Source of the DNA: Rodentolepis nana
Lineage: Eukaryota > Platyhelminthes > Cestoda > Cyclophyllidea > Hymenolepididae
Direction: 5' to 3'
Assembly (NCBI GenBank): GCA_900617975.1
Contig: UZAE01012767.1
Span: forward strand, 9,353 to 32,222
DNA: 22,870 nucleotides
Position 1 is the stretch's first letter, and every line of letters starts with the position of its first letter. The notes below the pieces were generated by a model. The model worked only from the letters and a program-made list of their open reading frames with translations. It had not been told where the DNA came from and searched no databases. Shown in pieces: positions 11,367 to 21,247 of this stretch. The translations under genes and the position numbers were made by a program.

Positions 11367-11593
11367 CTCCTCCAGCAATATCAGCCTTTGCAACAACAGC
11401 AACCTTCAGCAGTCCTGAAGTCGTTAACCCCAAATCTCCAAAATTTCGTCGGTATCTTCAATTGAAAGAATCTTCCGGGGGTTGGCGCAAAACTCCTTTT
11501 AATTCATTTTCAATTGGGCTCACATACTCAGCCTTGGCGTACACTTTAGCCCTAACACTAAATTTGTTAATAGTGCGCCAGATTGCACCATAG
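11367..11593 (+). CDS. Ig-superfamily surface protein, terminal exon: stalk plus hydrophobic C-terminal anchor
   Basis: The acceptor TTTCAG at 11366 is followed by a frame open in phase 1, which matches the G left by the second Ig exon or the A left by the microexon. The frame stays open for 74 codons to TAG at 11591-11593. It starts PPAISAFATTATFSSPEVVN, a Ser/Thr/Pro/Ala-rich stalk. A basic stretch (SPKFRRYLQLK) and ESSGGWRK follow, then a hydrophobic stretch FSIGLTYSALAYTLALTLNL and LIV, ending RQIAP. A small-residue cluster (SSGG), a spacer and a C-terminal hydrophobic run is the layout of a GPI-attachment signal. A single membrane span with a five-residue cytoplasmic tail is the alternative. 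Either way the protein is a cell-surface Ig protein. No ATG opens this frame, so ORF finders miss it. A poly(A) signal about 210 bp downstream supports it as the gene's end. Confidence 0.65.
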
Positions 11594-11830
11594 ATATATA
11601 TATATCCTCTCACAGAAACTTACCTTCCTCTTAAATTACCCTTCTAAATTTATTTTATAAAATCAGAGAACATTTTATGATTTTTTGTAAGTCCTGTTCA
11701 GACGAATGTGATCTAACTGTCCTTGACAAAGTGAAGAACACGACGATTTGGGACGGGAAACAAAATCGATCCGAATTTTATTGCATGTAAATTGCTTGTA
11801 AATAAATGCATACATGATTGGTTCAGTCTT
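11594..11830 (+). other. 3' untranslated region of the Ig gene
   Basis: AT-rich non-coding sequence after the stop codon. It includes a short TA repeat right after the stop (11594-11606) and ends at the poly(A) signal and GT-rich element. The extent is inferred from the signal position. Confidence 0.5.
11801..11806 (+). terminator. poly(A) signal AATAAA for the Ig gene
   Basis: A canonical AATAAA lies about 210 bp after the stop at 11593. It is followed by a G/T-rich stretch (GGTTCAGTCTTCAGTGTTTC, 11820-11839) of the kind that helps cleavage. AATAAA is common in AT-rich DNA, so position and downstream context are the main support. Confidence 0.5.
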
Positions 11831-11833
11831 CAG

Positions 11834-12067
11834 TGTTTCTTTAATTCAAAAAATATATATATATTAAAAGAATTTTCCAATGAATCAAGAAGGAGAATCC
11901 AATCTTAAACTTAATATTTGTTTAAAAAAATTTTCATATGAATATTAAATGAAGAAGTTCAATCCAATTTTTCTAAAATCGAATGATTAAGTTAATGTGA
12001 AAAGGAACTTTTTAGCTTTCAATGGTCAAATTTTGTTCCATTCTATTTATGAAATCGTTGTCTTGAA
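11834..12067. other. intergenic spacer, nothing recognised
   Basis: AT-rich sequence between the putative gene end and the LTR-like element. It contains a short TA run near 11855-11866 and no open frame of note. Confidence 0.4.
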
Positions 12068-12071
12068 GTCC

Positions 12072-12313
12072 TGTAGTGGATTGCTACACTGGTAACGCCT
12101 TGACTGTCTCAGAAATCTCTGTGGCAGAGTCACAGGCCAGCTACAGAGGAAACAGACATATAGCACAGAACACTTTTATATGGGATGAGTTGTGATAAAA
12201 GTGTACAAGTCGGAAAGTTGGTGATTATTGACATGGCGGATGCGATTAAACAAACTATTAACTATTGGTTGTGCGCGTATGTGATTGAGCGTTAGCCAAT
12301 GACATATTCCACA
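12072..12313. mobile_element. solo LTR-like element, short copy
   Basis: It begins TGTAGTGGATTGCTACAC and ends ATTCCACA (TG...CA termini as in retroviral-type LTRs). It is flanked by GTCC (12068-12071) and GTTC (12314-12317), a 4-bp target duplication with one mismatch. The start, the CTCAGAAATCTCTGTGGCAGA block, the AGGAAACAGAC block and the end all recur in the larger copy at 20855-21434. Two independent insertions sharing both ends define the element boundaries. No internal coding region is attached, so it is a solo LTR or a small non-autonomous relative. The strand is set only by similarity to the other copy, and both lie in the same orientation. Confidence 0.65.
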
Positions 12314-12452
12314 GTTCATAATTTCTCCAATACTTAATTTTTCATATATTTGATTAATCTCATTAAATGCAAGCTTGATTAGTAGTAACTAAAAGTCAAA
12401 ATAGTCAATATCGTTGAACTTTTAAATTCCCATTTCCCCATTTCAAAATGTA

Positions 12453-12818
12453 TCTATATCAAATGGCAGGTTTTGATAGTTATCATTAGCCCTGGAGCTG
12501 ACTTCGGGGCTTCAGGAAGAAGAGAAGGGACATCAAAGTGACAAAAAGTCGAGAAAGGAGACAGAATAATGATTCACAGAGGTAAAAGAGACAGACAGAC
12601 AGACATAAAGGCAGAGAAAAGGTAAGATGAGTACTGTGAAAGGGATCGAATATGAAAAATAGTCGGGCCATAGAAATTTAAAGTCAGAAGTCAACTGCCA
12701 ATCAATAGACTTTTTTGCTGTATAAGTATACGCTGCCCAGGGTGCACCACGTGGAGGTAAGTCTAATATACGCTGCCCAGGGTGCACCACGTGGAGGTAA
12801 GTCTATTGCGCACCCCAC
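12453..12818 (-). mobile_element. SINE-like element, copy 2, with duplicated head
   Basis: Full copy in minus orientation. The tail side at 12453 carries ATCAAATGGCAGG and GATAGTTATCATTAGCCC, and the head side ends GCGCACCCCAC at 12818. The flanking duplication is TTCAAAATGTA (12442-12452) and TTCTAAATGTA (12819-12829), 10 of 11 matching. The head contains a perfect 40-bp tandem duplication (12728-12767 and 12768-12807) covering the TATACGCTGCCCAGGGTGCA and CACGTGGAGGTAAGTCTA segments. It also holds a GACA microsatellite (12589-12604). Open frames across it are by-products of the repeat, not genes. Confidence 0.87.
12728..12807. repeat. 40-bp tandem duplication inside SINE copy 2
   Basis: Two head-to-tail copies, period 40 (CGCTGCCCAG at 12731 and 12771, GTGGAGGTAA at 12751 and 12791). 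The duplicated part is the SINE's 5' head with its E-box, so this copy carries two CACGTG sites and two GAG|GTAAGT motifs. Confidence 0.9.
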
Positions 12819-12829
12819 TTCTAAATGTA

Positions 12830-15800
12830 CAATGTTAATGACGTATGCTTTTACCCTCTTATTAAATTTTAATTCAACGTTAGTAGTTATATTTGGACTT
12901 GGAGCTATATGATCACATTCACTCTCATAATGCCTTTAATCTGACGGAAATCAGCCCAGTAAGTTTGTAGCCTACTCATAAAGAGCAGTGGGGCCATTAG
13001 TAGTAAATATTTTTCTCCCTTGAATGTAAATTTTGGCACAAAATCTACATTCATTTATTTGCTATCTCCACTCGTTGCCTTATCAACATACCTACTAAGC
13101 GGTATGCCAGCGTAAGTATCAATTTTTCCATTTAAAACTTTTATTGGACTTTTTAGGGTTTTTAAAATTTGAAAGTTAATTGCGTGAATACACTGTGTTT
13201 GATGGATTTGAAATTAAGGCAACAGAAGGATAAAAATATTTTAAACAATAAAATTTTAAAATTTCCTGAAAAAAAATTGAATAAAAGTGAATCGTAGACT
13301 TCTTTATAGTAAAACTTATCCAAATTATATTATTCAATTCTTATACAATAAATTAGTGCAAATTATGAGAGTGTAGATACTATGTAAACTTAAAATCAAT
13401 AATCACACTTATTGACTAATTTGGCAATAAAATGTATACTTGAAATTAAGATGGTTCATCTTCTTCTTTGCGCCAAGCAACAAGCTTTCTGAAGTGGACT
13501 AAGTAGATGATAGTAATTCAACAATTTTATAATAATTTCTTGTAATGTTAATTCCATCTTCTCATTAATGACTTGAAAAAACCTGTTTTCATACTTTTTC
13601 TTTGTGCGCTATGGCTGAAACACAGGAAATAATAAAGAGATCCAATTTCTAATATAGAAGGTGTCACTAGAAGGGTATGTGATTGTCATGGAACCAATGA
13701 AATTTTGAACAGTTGGTATTTTGATTTAGTTTTTAAAATCTTCACTTTTCTGCACGGTTTATTTCTTTACGTCGCAATTACCGAATTTCAAGAAAAATGT
13801 TGATCTGTATTTCGGTTTATCGAGATACAAATGAAAAAGGTATAAACTTAGATTTATAAAACAATTCCCTTGGATAAGTACTTCCTTTAAACTTAAAGAG
13901 AGTATAAATAACTTTGGGTTACACAATTGCCACGCAATTAAAAGTTCTGGTCAGAATTACCCTTTTTTCATAGAAAGTGATTCCCCCCAAAACCCTATTG
14001 ATCAATATTTAAAAATTTGACGTTATTATATTTGAACATTAAATGTTATTTATTTGATCTATGCACTTGTCAGCTCACACATCTGCAATTCCGATTGTCT
14101 CACACTTAATAGATTGAATGATCCATCACACTATAACAATTTACTAAGAAGTACAATGTGCTATTTTTGTAAGAAAGAGCAAATTAATCATTGAATTTCA
14201 GATTATTGATAAAGCATTATGAATTTTTAGAAACCCAGTTAGCATTTTCAAGGATTTAGCTAATATGGTATTCAATAAAGTATTTCTAAAAGCATTTATG
14301 CGTTTAAAGCAAAATTAATATTACGAATGAATAATAGACTTATCAGTAGCTAGCACTTAAGTAGTTCCCAAGTCGTGAATTTTGAAGGATGTTCCATTAA
14401 CTTTGACGGTTTTAAAATTTCCCCAATTCTCAAGTCAAGACTAAGCAAACAACAGTATAAAATTTGTTTAATGGCTTTAAGTATACAGCTAATCAAGATA
14501 CAAAAAATAATGAAAAATGATGTTAATTAAAATTCTTTGGCTAATAAAAGGTCGTTTTGACTTCCGACGTAACAACAATTTTCCACCAAAGGCAGAATTG
14601 GAATAAGAACAAGAAGAATTGATTTTACTACAAAGTCCATTTCAACGAAGACAAATGCAAAATTGCTTACAAAGGTAATTCAAAGAACAATCAAAATGTT
14701 TCAGTTCTAAAGAATTATTTCACAATTAAATCCTTAAACTTGACCTTTGTGACTCCGTTTTTTCATTGATTACTGTTATGCAATTTTACAAACTGCATTT
14801 TGGCATAATGATTTGAAGTGACTGATCGATTTTAAATCATTCATCAAGGATATGGCTCCGCGAGATTCAATACCATAAATTGAATTTAAGATAGAAAAAA
14901 ATTCATTAATGTCAAAACAAAAATCGGAAAATTAAAGTTCTATTATGATCAAAGAAAACTATTAAACTTCCTAACTGGATAGGTGAGTGTCATTTAATTA
15001 TACAACAATTAACATAACTTATAATTAATTCGGGTCACAATAACTTATTAATTTTCATTAGTAAATTTTATAATTGACATTTGAAATCTTGTGTGAGCTA
15101 AAAGATAGCAGTTGTTATCCAGCTCATGATGAATTTACTGTTTAATTGGTTGCAAATTCGCAAAAAATACTGGTCTATGAACGGAAGTGCGTAAATTTCA
15201 TGCGCATCAAAGTCGAATTTTGAAAATTCGATAACTTAATTCCCATAGTCAAATTTTAAAGGCTTAAATAGAAGTACAATTTTTATTAAAGTAATATCTT
15301 TTCATTACCTATTTATTCACTGTCCCCTCAAAGCCATTTATATATAGACTGATCCTACCAAAAAAATTCTCTTTAATCGCTTTAAATACTTGACGCACAA
15401 TTACAGGATTGAAAAATTTGTGGATATTACAACCACTGACGTATTAGCAATGAAAAATAATACAGGCATTTTTATAACATGTTTTCATCTTAGTCATGAA
15501 TCAAATCTCACAGGAAAAGAAAACAATGCTCATGTGAAATATGTAACTAATTGAAATGTGTAATTTGTTACACATAGTAAAGATTAACGCTCGATATAAT
15601 GTAGTATGAAAATCGTGTTCATTCGTAATTATATTTACTTCACCACACAAAGAATTGTGAGGGTAACAAGCCAATAAAACTGTTTATTATTCGAATTTAC
15701 TCTATTTTTCTTCTATACCTACTTATTGATTAATTGTCTGTGAAAATTGCGTCAAAAATTGATGAGTAATGATGGCTTTTGACTGTTAGTTATTTTTCAA

Positions 15801-16518
15801 AATTCGATTTACTATCCAAGTCATTTACCCCTTTTAGTGAGTTCGTACCATTGGTTGGGTAGTATTTAGCATGGTCAAACTCTAATTGCGGTTATATTAA
15901 ACCTATTCTACTGATAAATATTTGGCGATAAAAATTGTAAATCAGTGTTGAAACATTGTAACCTATTTCTATTTATTGATGCAGTATTGAATAGAAGAAG
16001 TTCAGTGCACGCACGTACGCAATGCTTTAGCCAATAATGCGTCTGCACAATAGTGGCTTTTAAATAGCGCCAAATTCACCTTATAGATTGACTATCAACT
16101 GCATACACCTGGTAATTAAAAAAACTTGAATTTGAGAAGTTTATTAAAAATGTACTCCAAAGAACCTCTGACAAGAATTGTCCAGATTTTGACTTGGGTG
16201 GGTAGAAATTATCTGGGATCCATTGTAATGCGAAAGTAGCAGTGCCCAATTAGAACAACGAGGGAACGTGAATACAACTGTCTCAAGGTTGAGTTCTCTG
16301 ACAACATATTCACCTCATGAGTAGCTAACGATATTCATTTTGTTTCATCAGACGCATTTTTACAAGGTGTAAACTATAATAATCTATAAAAACGCGATTA
16401 ACAATGAATAAAACAATTGCCTAATTTTTCCGTTTTTCCTAAATTTGGCCCAGTAAGATTTTCTGTAATGTGACAATAATTGATTAATTTTCACAATAAA
16501 ATTTTCGCTAATTTTCAG
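12830..16518. other. intergenic AT-rich sequence, no gene seen
   Basis: Nearly 3.7 kb with dense stops on both strands and no domain-like open frame, tRNA or recognisable repeat. Small perfect stems such as TGTGTAA/TTACACA around a 4-base loop (15557-15574) occur, but nothing suggests function. I found no sign of coding exons. Confidence 0.45.
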
Positions 16519-16526
16519 AATTAAAA

Positions 16527-16858
16527 TGTATTCATTTATATCAATTGACAGACGTTTTAATAGCTATCATTAGCTCTTTAGCCGATTTTGGGCTTCACAG
16601 AGGGGAAGAACATCAAAGTGAGAAAAATTCGAGAGAGGGAACAGAAGATTGATTCACAGATGTAATAGATACCAACGGGCACAAAGGTAGAGAAAAAGGC
16701 AAGGTGAAGTGAGTAATGTGAAAGTGGTGGAATATGACATACAATGGGGTCATGGTAGTTTGAAGTCAGAAGTCAACTGCCGGTTTATAGTCAATTTTGT
16801 CGTATGAGTATACGTTGCCCGGGGTGTATCATGTGGAGGTAATTCCATCGCACACCAC
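16527..16858 (-). mobile_element. SINE-like element, copy 3
   Basis: Older full-length copy in minus orientation, with tail side ATTGACAGACGTTTTAATAG and head side ending CATCGCACACCAC. The target duplication AATTAAAA lies at 16519-16526 and 16860-16867. The head has diverged: the E-box CACGTG seen in other copies is CATGTG here, and the donor-like GGTAAGT is GGTAATT. Confidence 0.8.
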
Positions 16859-16867
16859 AAATTAAAA

Positions 16868-18336
16868 GATTGATAGCACTAAATAATGAATTGCATCCAA
16901 GTTTGTTGAAAAATTAACAACTAGAAATCATGAAAGTTTCTGGTTGAATAAACCAAGAGGCGTTAGAGTAGTGAGTGTAAGAGCATTCTTGAGTCTAATT
17001 GTAGATACATTAATTGATCTATTCCTTATTAGGAGTGCAATTACCATAGCAAAGCCTCCTTGTACATATTCTAAGTTAAGGTAAATCCACGCTTTATCAC
17101 ATCGTCTCATCTTATGTTTAATTCTTTACAGTGAGCTGATTGTAGCGCAATTTCCTATACTGGTTTGATTCTCAGTTAGAAAAGTAAGCAAATTGTTAGA
17201 GTATAATCAAAACTTTATTGCATGAAGGGATACGGTAATTCGCTGAGATAGACTGACAGTGTTTATATTTTGATAGTGAACAAAATCTTCGCTTCTTGTT
17301 AGAAAAATGAAGTCCAAACACACGTTGACTTCTGCTATGACAGCTTTATGTTCTAGTAAAATGAAGTTTCCACTATGTTTAACTTTATAACTTTTCCATG
17401 TGCCTTTTCGGCTAAGCAGATTAGTTATGGATGTAAATGAGGAAACAAAAATCTAAGACGATTTTAATAATTAAAGTAGGAGTGTTAAAGTAGTTATGGG
17501 TAGTAAATTATTGTCTTCTTTCTAAGTTAATTTCTCCTGCAATTGATGGATAGTATCTGGAATTTATTAGTCTGATCTTAGGTTTAAAAAGAACACTGTT
17601 GTCCACAATGTTTAAATCCTAAGAAGAGGTAATTCAATTCAAATATTTATCATATTATTAGATAAAATGTGTTTCAATAAGTAAAATCAAATCAGTTTCA
17701 CACACGTTCTTAACTGGAATAATCAATGCAAATTAATTACTAATTAAATCAAATAAACTCAGATATATCAACTGTATTTAGTAACAATAGGGTCATTGTC
17801 TTTTCATTGCTCATAAATCTGAGAGACATCTAGTCGCTGCTTATATTCAAGCGGTTGAAATGGACAGAAGACAATATTTTTATGCAATTATTCTTTTTAT
17901 ACGATTGCCCATTGCTCAAATTTATTTATTACTATAATAAACATTTAAAACGAAATATATGAAATTACAAATCGTGGGAAAGCAACTATAATATATAAGT
18001 AGGGCTCGATAAATTATTAAATAAAAAGGAACAGTAACAATTTGAGAGCAAATTTAATGTTTTCCAAACTCCAATTAGAAGTAATTTACCTAATACATAG
18101 TTATCATTAAATATTTCACATTTCATGATATTTCACCTGATGTAGTGAACAGTTTATTGTCCTCATTAGACATTACTTATCTAAATAAATTCATGCCGTC
18201 CCTTAAAGTAATTAAATTTGTAAATATAAGCTAAAATCAGTCATTTTGATAAAAATTATCTTTCTTTGCCAAAACTTATTCATAAGCAACCCAAACATTT
18301 TGCTAACTTTTGACTTGTTTCTTTGTTAATTTAACA
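16868..18336. other. intergenic sequence between SINE copies 3 and 4, nothing recognised
   Basis: AT-rich, without an open frame that looks coding. The 60-residue minus-strand frame at 16928-17110 has no recognisable motif. Confidence 0.4.
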
Positions 18337-18670
18337 GGGACGTGCAATAGACTTACCTCCTCGTGGTGCACCCTGGGCAACGTATACTCATACGGTAAAC
18401 AAAGTCTATTAACTGGCAGTTGACTTCTGACTTCAAACTACAATCACCCCACTGTAAGTCAAATTCGACCCCTTCCACAGTACTCACTCTACATTTTCTC
18501 TGCCGTTGTGTCGGTCTGTCTGTCTCTCTTATATCTGTAAATCATTGTTCTGTCCCCCATCTCGACTTTTAGTCACTGATTTTCCCTCTACTCTCTGTGA
18601 AGCCAGAAGTCAGCTAAAGGGCTAATGATAACTATTAAAATGCCTGGCATTTGAAATAAATAAATAAATA
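18337..18670 (+). mobile_element. SINE-like element, copy 4, with (AAAT)n tail
   Basis: Full copy on the plus strand, best for seeing the element's architecture. The head is GGACGTGCAATAGACTTACC, then GTGGTGCACCCTGGGCAACG. A weak B-box-like AATTCGACCCC follows near 18462, then a GTCT-rich pyrimidine tract (about 18512-18530). The 3' region GAAGCCAGAAGTCAGCTAAA, GGGCTAATGATAAC leads into a (AAAT)n tail at 18654-18670. The simple-sequence 3' tail is diagnostic of LINE-type target-primed reverse transcription. Flanks GTTAATTTAAC and GTTAGATAAAC (8 of 11) are a possible decayed target duplication. Confidence 0.83.
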
Positions 18671-19448
18671 GATGTTAGATAAACTTAGAGGCGTCGTTCG
18701 CTGGTAGATAGAAGCTTTTGATTTGGAACAATTAGCAGTCGAATCCTAGGCTATCTTTGATGTTGCTACCATTAAAAATGAAGTTGTTACTTCACTTGCG
18801 TTGAGTCCAAAACCAGGCTACTCTGCTGTTTATTATAAGAAAGTCGCAGAATGTATACACACACATTTTAAATGGTGCTGAAATGCAATACATTGTTACA
18901 ATTTGATTATTATCCATTCATGCTTGTTAGGAAAAAAGCAAACAAATTTTGGCAAAAATTTCTTTCATGAGCGAAATTCTGTAGCTAAGTTAGTTCTGCT
19001 TGATTTTGACTATTTTAAAAAAAACGCATTTGAATGGCCATCTTCATCAATATAGTGCTTATTTAGCTCTAGAAATGGAACAAATTAATTAACAACAATA
19101 AAGTTAAGTAATAGGAAATTATGACTCTTGTTTTCTTACGAAAACAGAATAGAGTTTAAGTTCAACATTAAGTGGTGTAATGAACATTTTGCAACTAACA
19201 CAACATAAAGGATTGCTGTAGTTAAATGAACGAGAAATATTACATAAAGAGCGTAATAACAGTCAAATTTCAGTTACTGCCAAATGATATATTTATGCAA
19301 TCTGAGTGAATATTAAAAAAATTTAACTTAACTCAAGCAGAACATGGAAGAATCATTGATTTCAGCCAAAGTGAGGACATAACGTCTTAATATTTTGCTT
19401 TGTAGTTGGCTGTGTGGTTTAATTTATCTCATTCTATACCTTAAGTCT
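18671..19448. other. intergenic sequence between SINE copies 4 and 5, nothing recognised
   Basis: AT-rich, without supported features on either strand. Confidence 0.4.
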
Positions 19449-19740
19449 TGGGGTGTGCGATAGAATTACCTACAAGTGGTGCATCCTGGGCAACGTATAC
19501 TTATACGGCAAAAAGTCTATTGACCCCACTGTATGTCATATTCGACTACTTCTACAGTACTCACCTCACCTTTTTTCTACCTTTGTGCTTGTCTCTTACA
19601 TCTTTGAAACACTCTTCTGTTCCCTCCCCCCTCCTCGACTTTTTTGTCACTTCGATGTTCCCTCTCCTCTGTGAAGCCTGAAGTCAACTAAAGGGCTAAT
19701 GATAACCATCAAAACGCCTGCCATTTGCTATAAATAAGTA
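19449..19740 (+). mobile_element. SINE-like element, copy 5, internal deletion
   Basis: Plus-strand copy starting TGGGGTGTGCGATAGAATTA and ending CCATTTGCTATAAATAAGTA. Compared with copy 4 it lacks about 35-40 bases after AAAAAGTCTATTGA, losing the TGGCAGTTGACTTCTGAC block. ATCTCATT occurs 14 bases before the head and just after the tail (19744-19751), a possible target duplication. The two overlapping open frames across it are artefacts. Confidence 0.82.
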
Positions 19741-19742
19741 AA

Positions 19743-20484
19743 CATCTCATTAGTGGTACTATTCACCTTTTCAGTATTTATGGTGACTGAAAATGGACGC
19801 TAAAATATTTCTTCTTCTGTTCGCAATTTTTTCATCTTGATACAATGCTGAGATGATTCGACAAAATATAACGTTATATCTTGATCCATATGTACTTTAT
19901 TCCACTGGCTTCCCAGTGCTTCATTGATTTGGGTCTTTTCTGTAAAAGAAATTAAAAATAATGTCCTGAATGGACATATAATTTACATTTTTCCCTTCGC
20001 ATTACCAGTTTAAACTGAAAATTTGCAAAACACGAGTTTCATTCAAATTACTTTAAATTTAAGGCCATTTCATGTCTTAATTTTACCCTTCCTTCATTAT
20101 TTAAGCCCATTTATTCATTTTGTCAACATTTTCTAAATAAAATAAAAGAAATGCAACTTTATATTATTGAAAAAAATTTTTTTCTCCAACTGCACTTTAC
20201 ACCATGTTGGTTTTCATCTCCTTTTATGGCATAAATTAAAACAAAAACAATTTTTTGTCCTGTTGGAGTTGCTTCTACTATATCGCTAAATTTAATTAAT
20301 CAATTGTTTAAAACTAAGACTTGGTATTTCATTTGTGCTTATTTTGAGACTTCCTCTTGCGTGAAATCTCCCGCTCAATAGAGAGTTAAAAATGTCACCA
20401 TCATTTCCACCTTCCCATTTTGACATCAATGTAAAATAAACTTTAAACATCATAATGAATAAAAAGGAGTCAATCAGAATGTCT
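19743..20484. other. intergenic sequence between SINE copies 5 and 6
   Basis: AT-rich. The only coding-like hint is a minus-strand 45-codon open stretch (19939 down to 19800) directly after a strong acceptor-like TTTCTTTTACAG. It is described as a finding and not called as a gene. Confidence 0.35.
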
Positions 20485-20505
20485 TTAAACTTTAAATACT
20501 GTGGA

Positions 20506-20785
20506 CGCTTTGTGGTAGTTATCATCAGCCCTTTAGCTGACTTTGAGCTTCACAGAGAGGAGGAGGAGGAGGAACATCAAAATGAGAAAACGTCGAGAGT
20601 GTTTTACAGATGTAAGAGGGACAGACAGACAGACACAAAGGTAGGGGAAGTGGTGGAATATGATATACTGTGGGGTCATGGCAGGCTGAAGTGAGAAATC
20701 AACTGTCGGCTTATAGACTTTTTTGTAGTATAAGTATACGTTGCCCAGGATGCACCACGTGGAGGTATGTCTATCGCACACCCCA
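20506..20785 (-). mobile_element. SINE-like element, copy 6
   Basis: Minus-oriented copy with head side ending GTCTATCGCACACCCCA at 20785. At the tail side, GTAGTTATCATCAGCCCTTT is present but the usual CAAATGGCAGG tail is replaced. TACTGTGGA occurs at both flanks (20497-20505 and 20799-20807), within a wider 21-22 bp imperfect match, and may be the target duplication. It contains a (GGA)n expansion at about 20557-20573 and a GACA run near 20621-20633. Confidence 0.8.
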
Positions 20786-20908
20786 TTAACAGTTATTGTA
20801 CTGTGGATATTATCTTATAGCAATAGTCCTCATAAAAAGATTTTGTAACTCTGTTGTAGCGGATTGCTACACTAGTAAAGCCTGACCGACTCAGAAATCT
20901 CTGTGGCA

Positions 20909-21108
20909 GATTCTCCAACATCCAGCTAGACTCCCAGAACCAGGGAGATTCTCCTACATCTAGCTAGACTCCCAGAACCAGCTAAACCATAGCCCAGCTA
21001 TAAAGGAAACAGACGAGTAGCACGGAGAATTCTCCAACATCTAGCTAGACTCCCAGAACAAGCTAAGCTATAGTCCAGCTATCGGAAAACAGACGTGTAG
21101 CAAGGAAT
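20909..21108. repeat. tandem array A (about 80-bp unit, 2.5 copies) in the long LTR
   Basis: The segment GATTCTCC(A/T)ACATC(C/T)AGC and TAGACTCCCAGAAC occurs at 20909, 20947 and 21027. The last two are parts of a larger unit of about 80 bp (20947-21026 and 21027-21108) that also includes the CCAGCTAT and GGAAACAGACG-GTAGCA blocks. Only the first full unit keeps an intact TATAAA; the second reads TATCGG. Confidence 0.85.
20999..21004 (+). promoter_or_regulatory. TATA box candidate of the LTR
   Basis: TATAAA within the LTR unit, followed by AGGAAACAGACG. It is the only intact copy, because the second 80-bp unit has TATCGG at the same place. Assignment as a promoter is inferred from position within an LTR. 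Confidence 0.4.
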
Positions 21109-21247
21109 ACGTTTATTCGATACGGGAAAACAGACGTGTAGCACGGAGCACGCTTATTCAGTACGGATTCAGACGTGTAGCACGGAGCACGTTTTTTCAG
21201 TACGGGTACAGACTTGTAGCACGGAGCACGTTTATTCAGTGAGCATA
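21090..21247. repeat. tandem array B (39-bp unit, 4 copies) in the long LTR
   Basis: Four head-to-tail units starting CAGAC(G/T)TGTAGCA at 21090, 21131, 21170 and 21209 (41, 39, 39, 39 bp). Each continues (C/A)GGA-(G/A)-AC-G-TT-ATTC and GTACGG. The first unit overlaps the end of array A, so B looks like a secondary amplification of the downstream end of that unit. The units are near-identical, implying recent expansion relative to the LTR's divergence from the short copy. Confidence 0.9.

Noticed and set aside
12486..12912. Several open frames around SINE copy 2
   Set aside because: All are translations of the repeat; they recur with the same peptide fragments (GAPWAAYTYTAKK-like) in copies 5, 6 and 7.
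20909..21247. CRISPR-like array
   Set aside because: Units are contiguous tandem repeats without unique spacers, inside an LTR in a eukaryotic genome.
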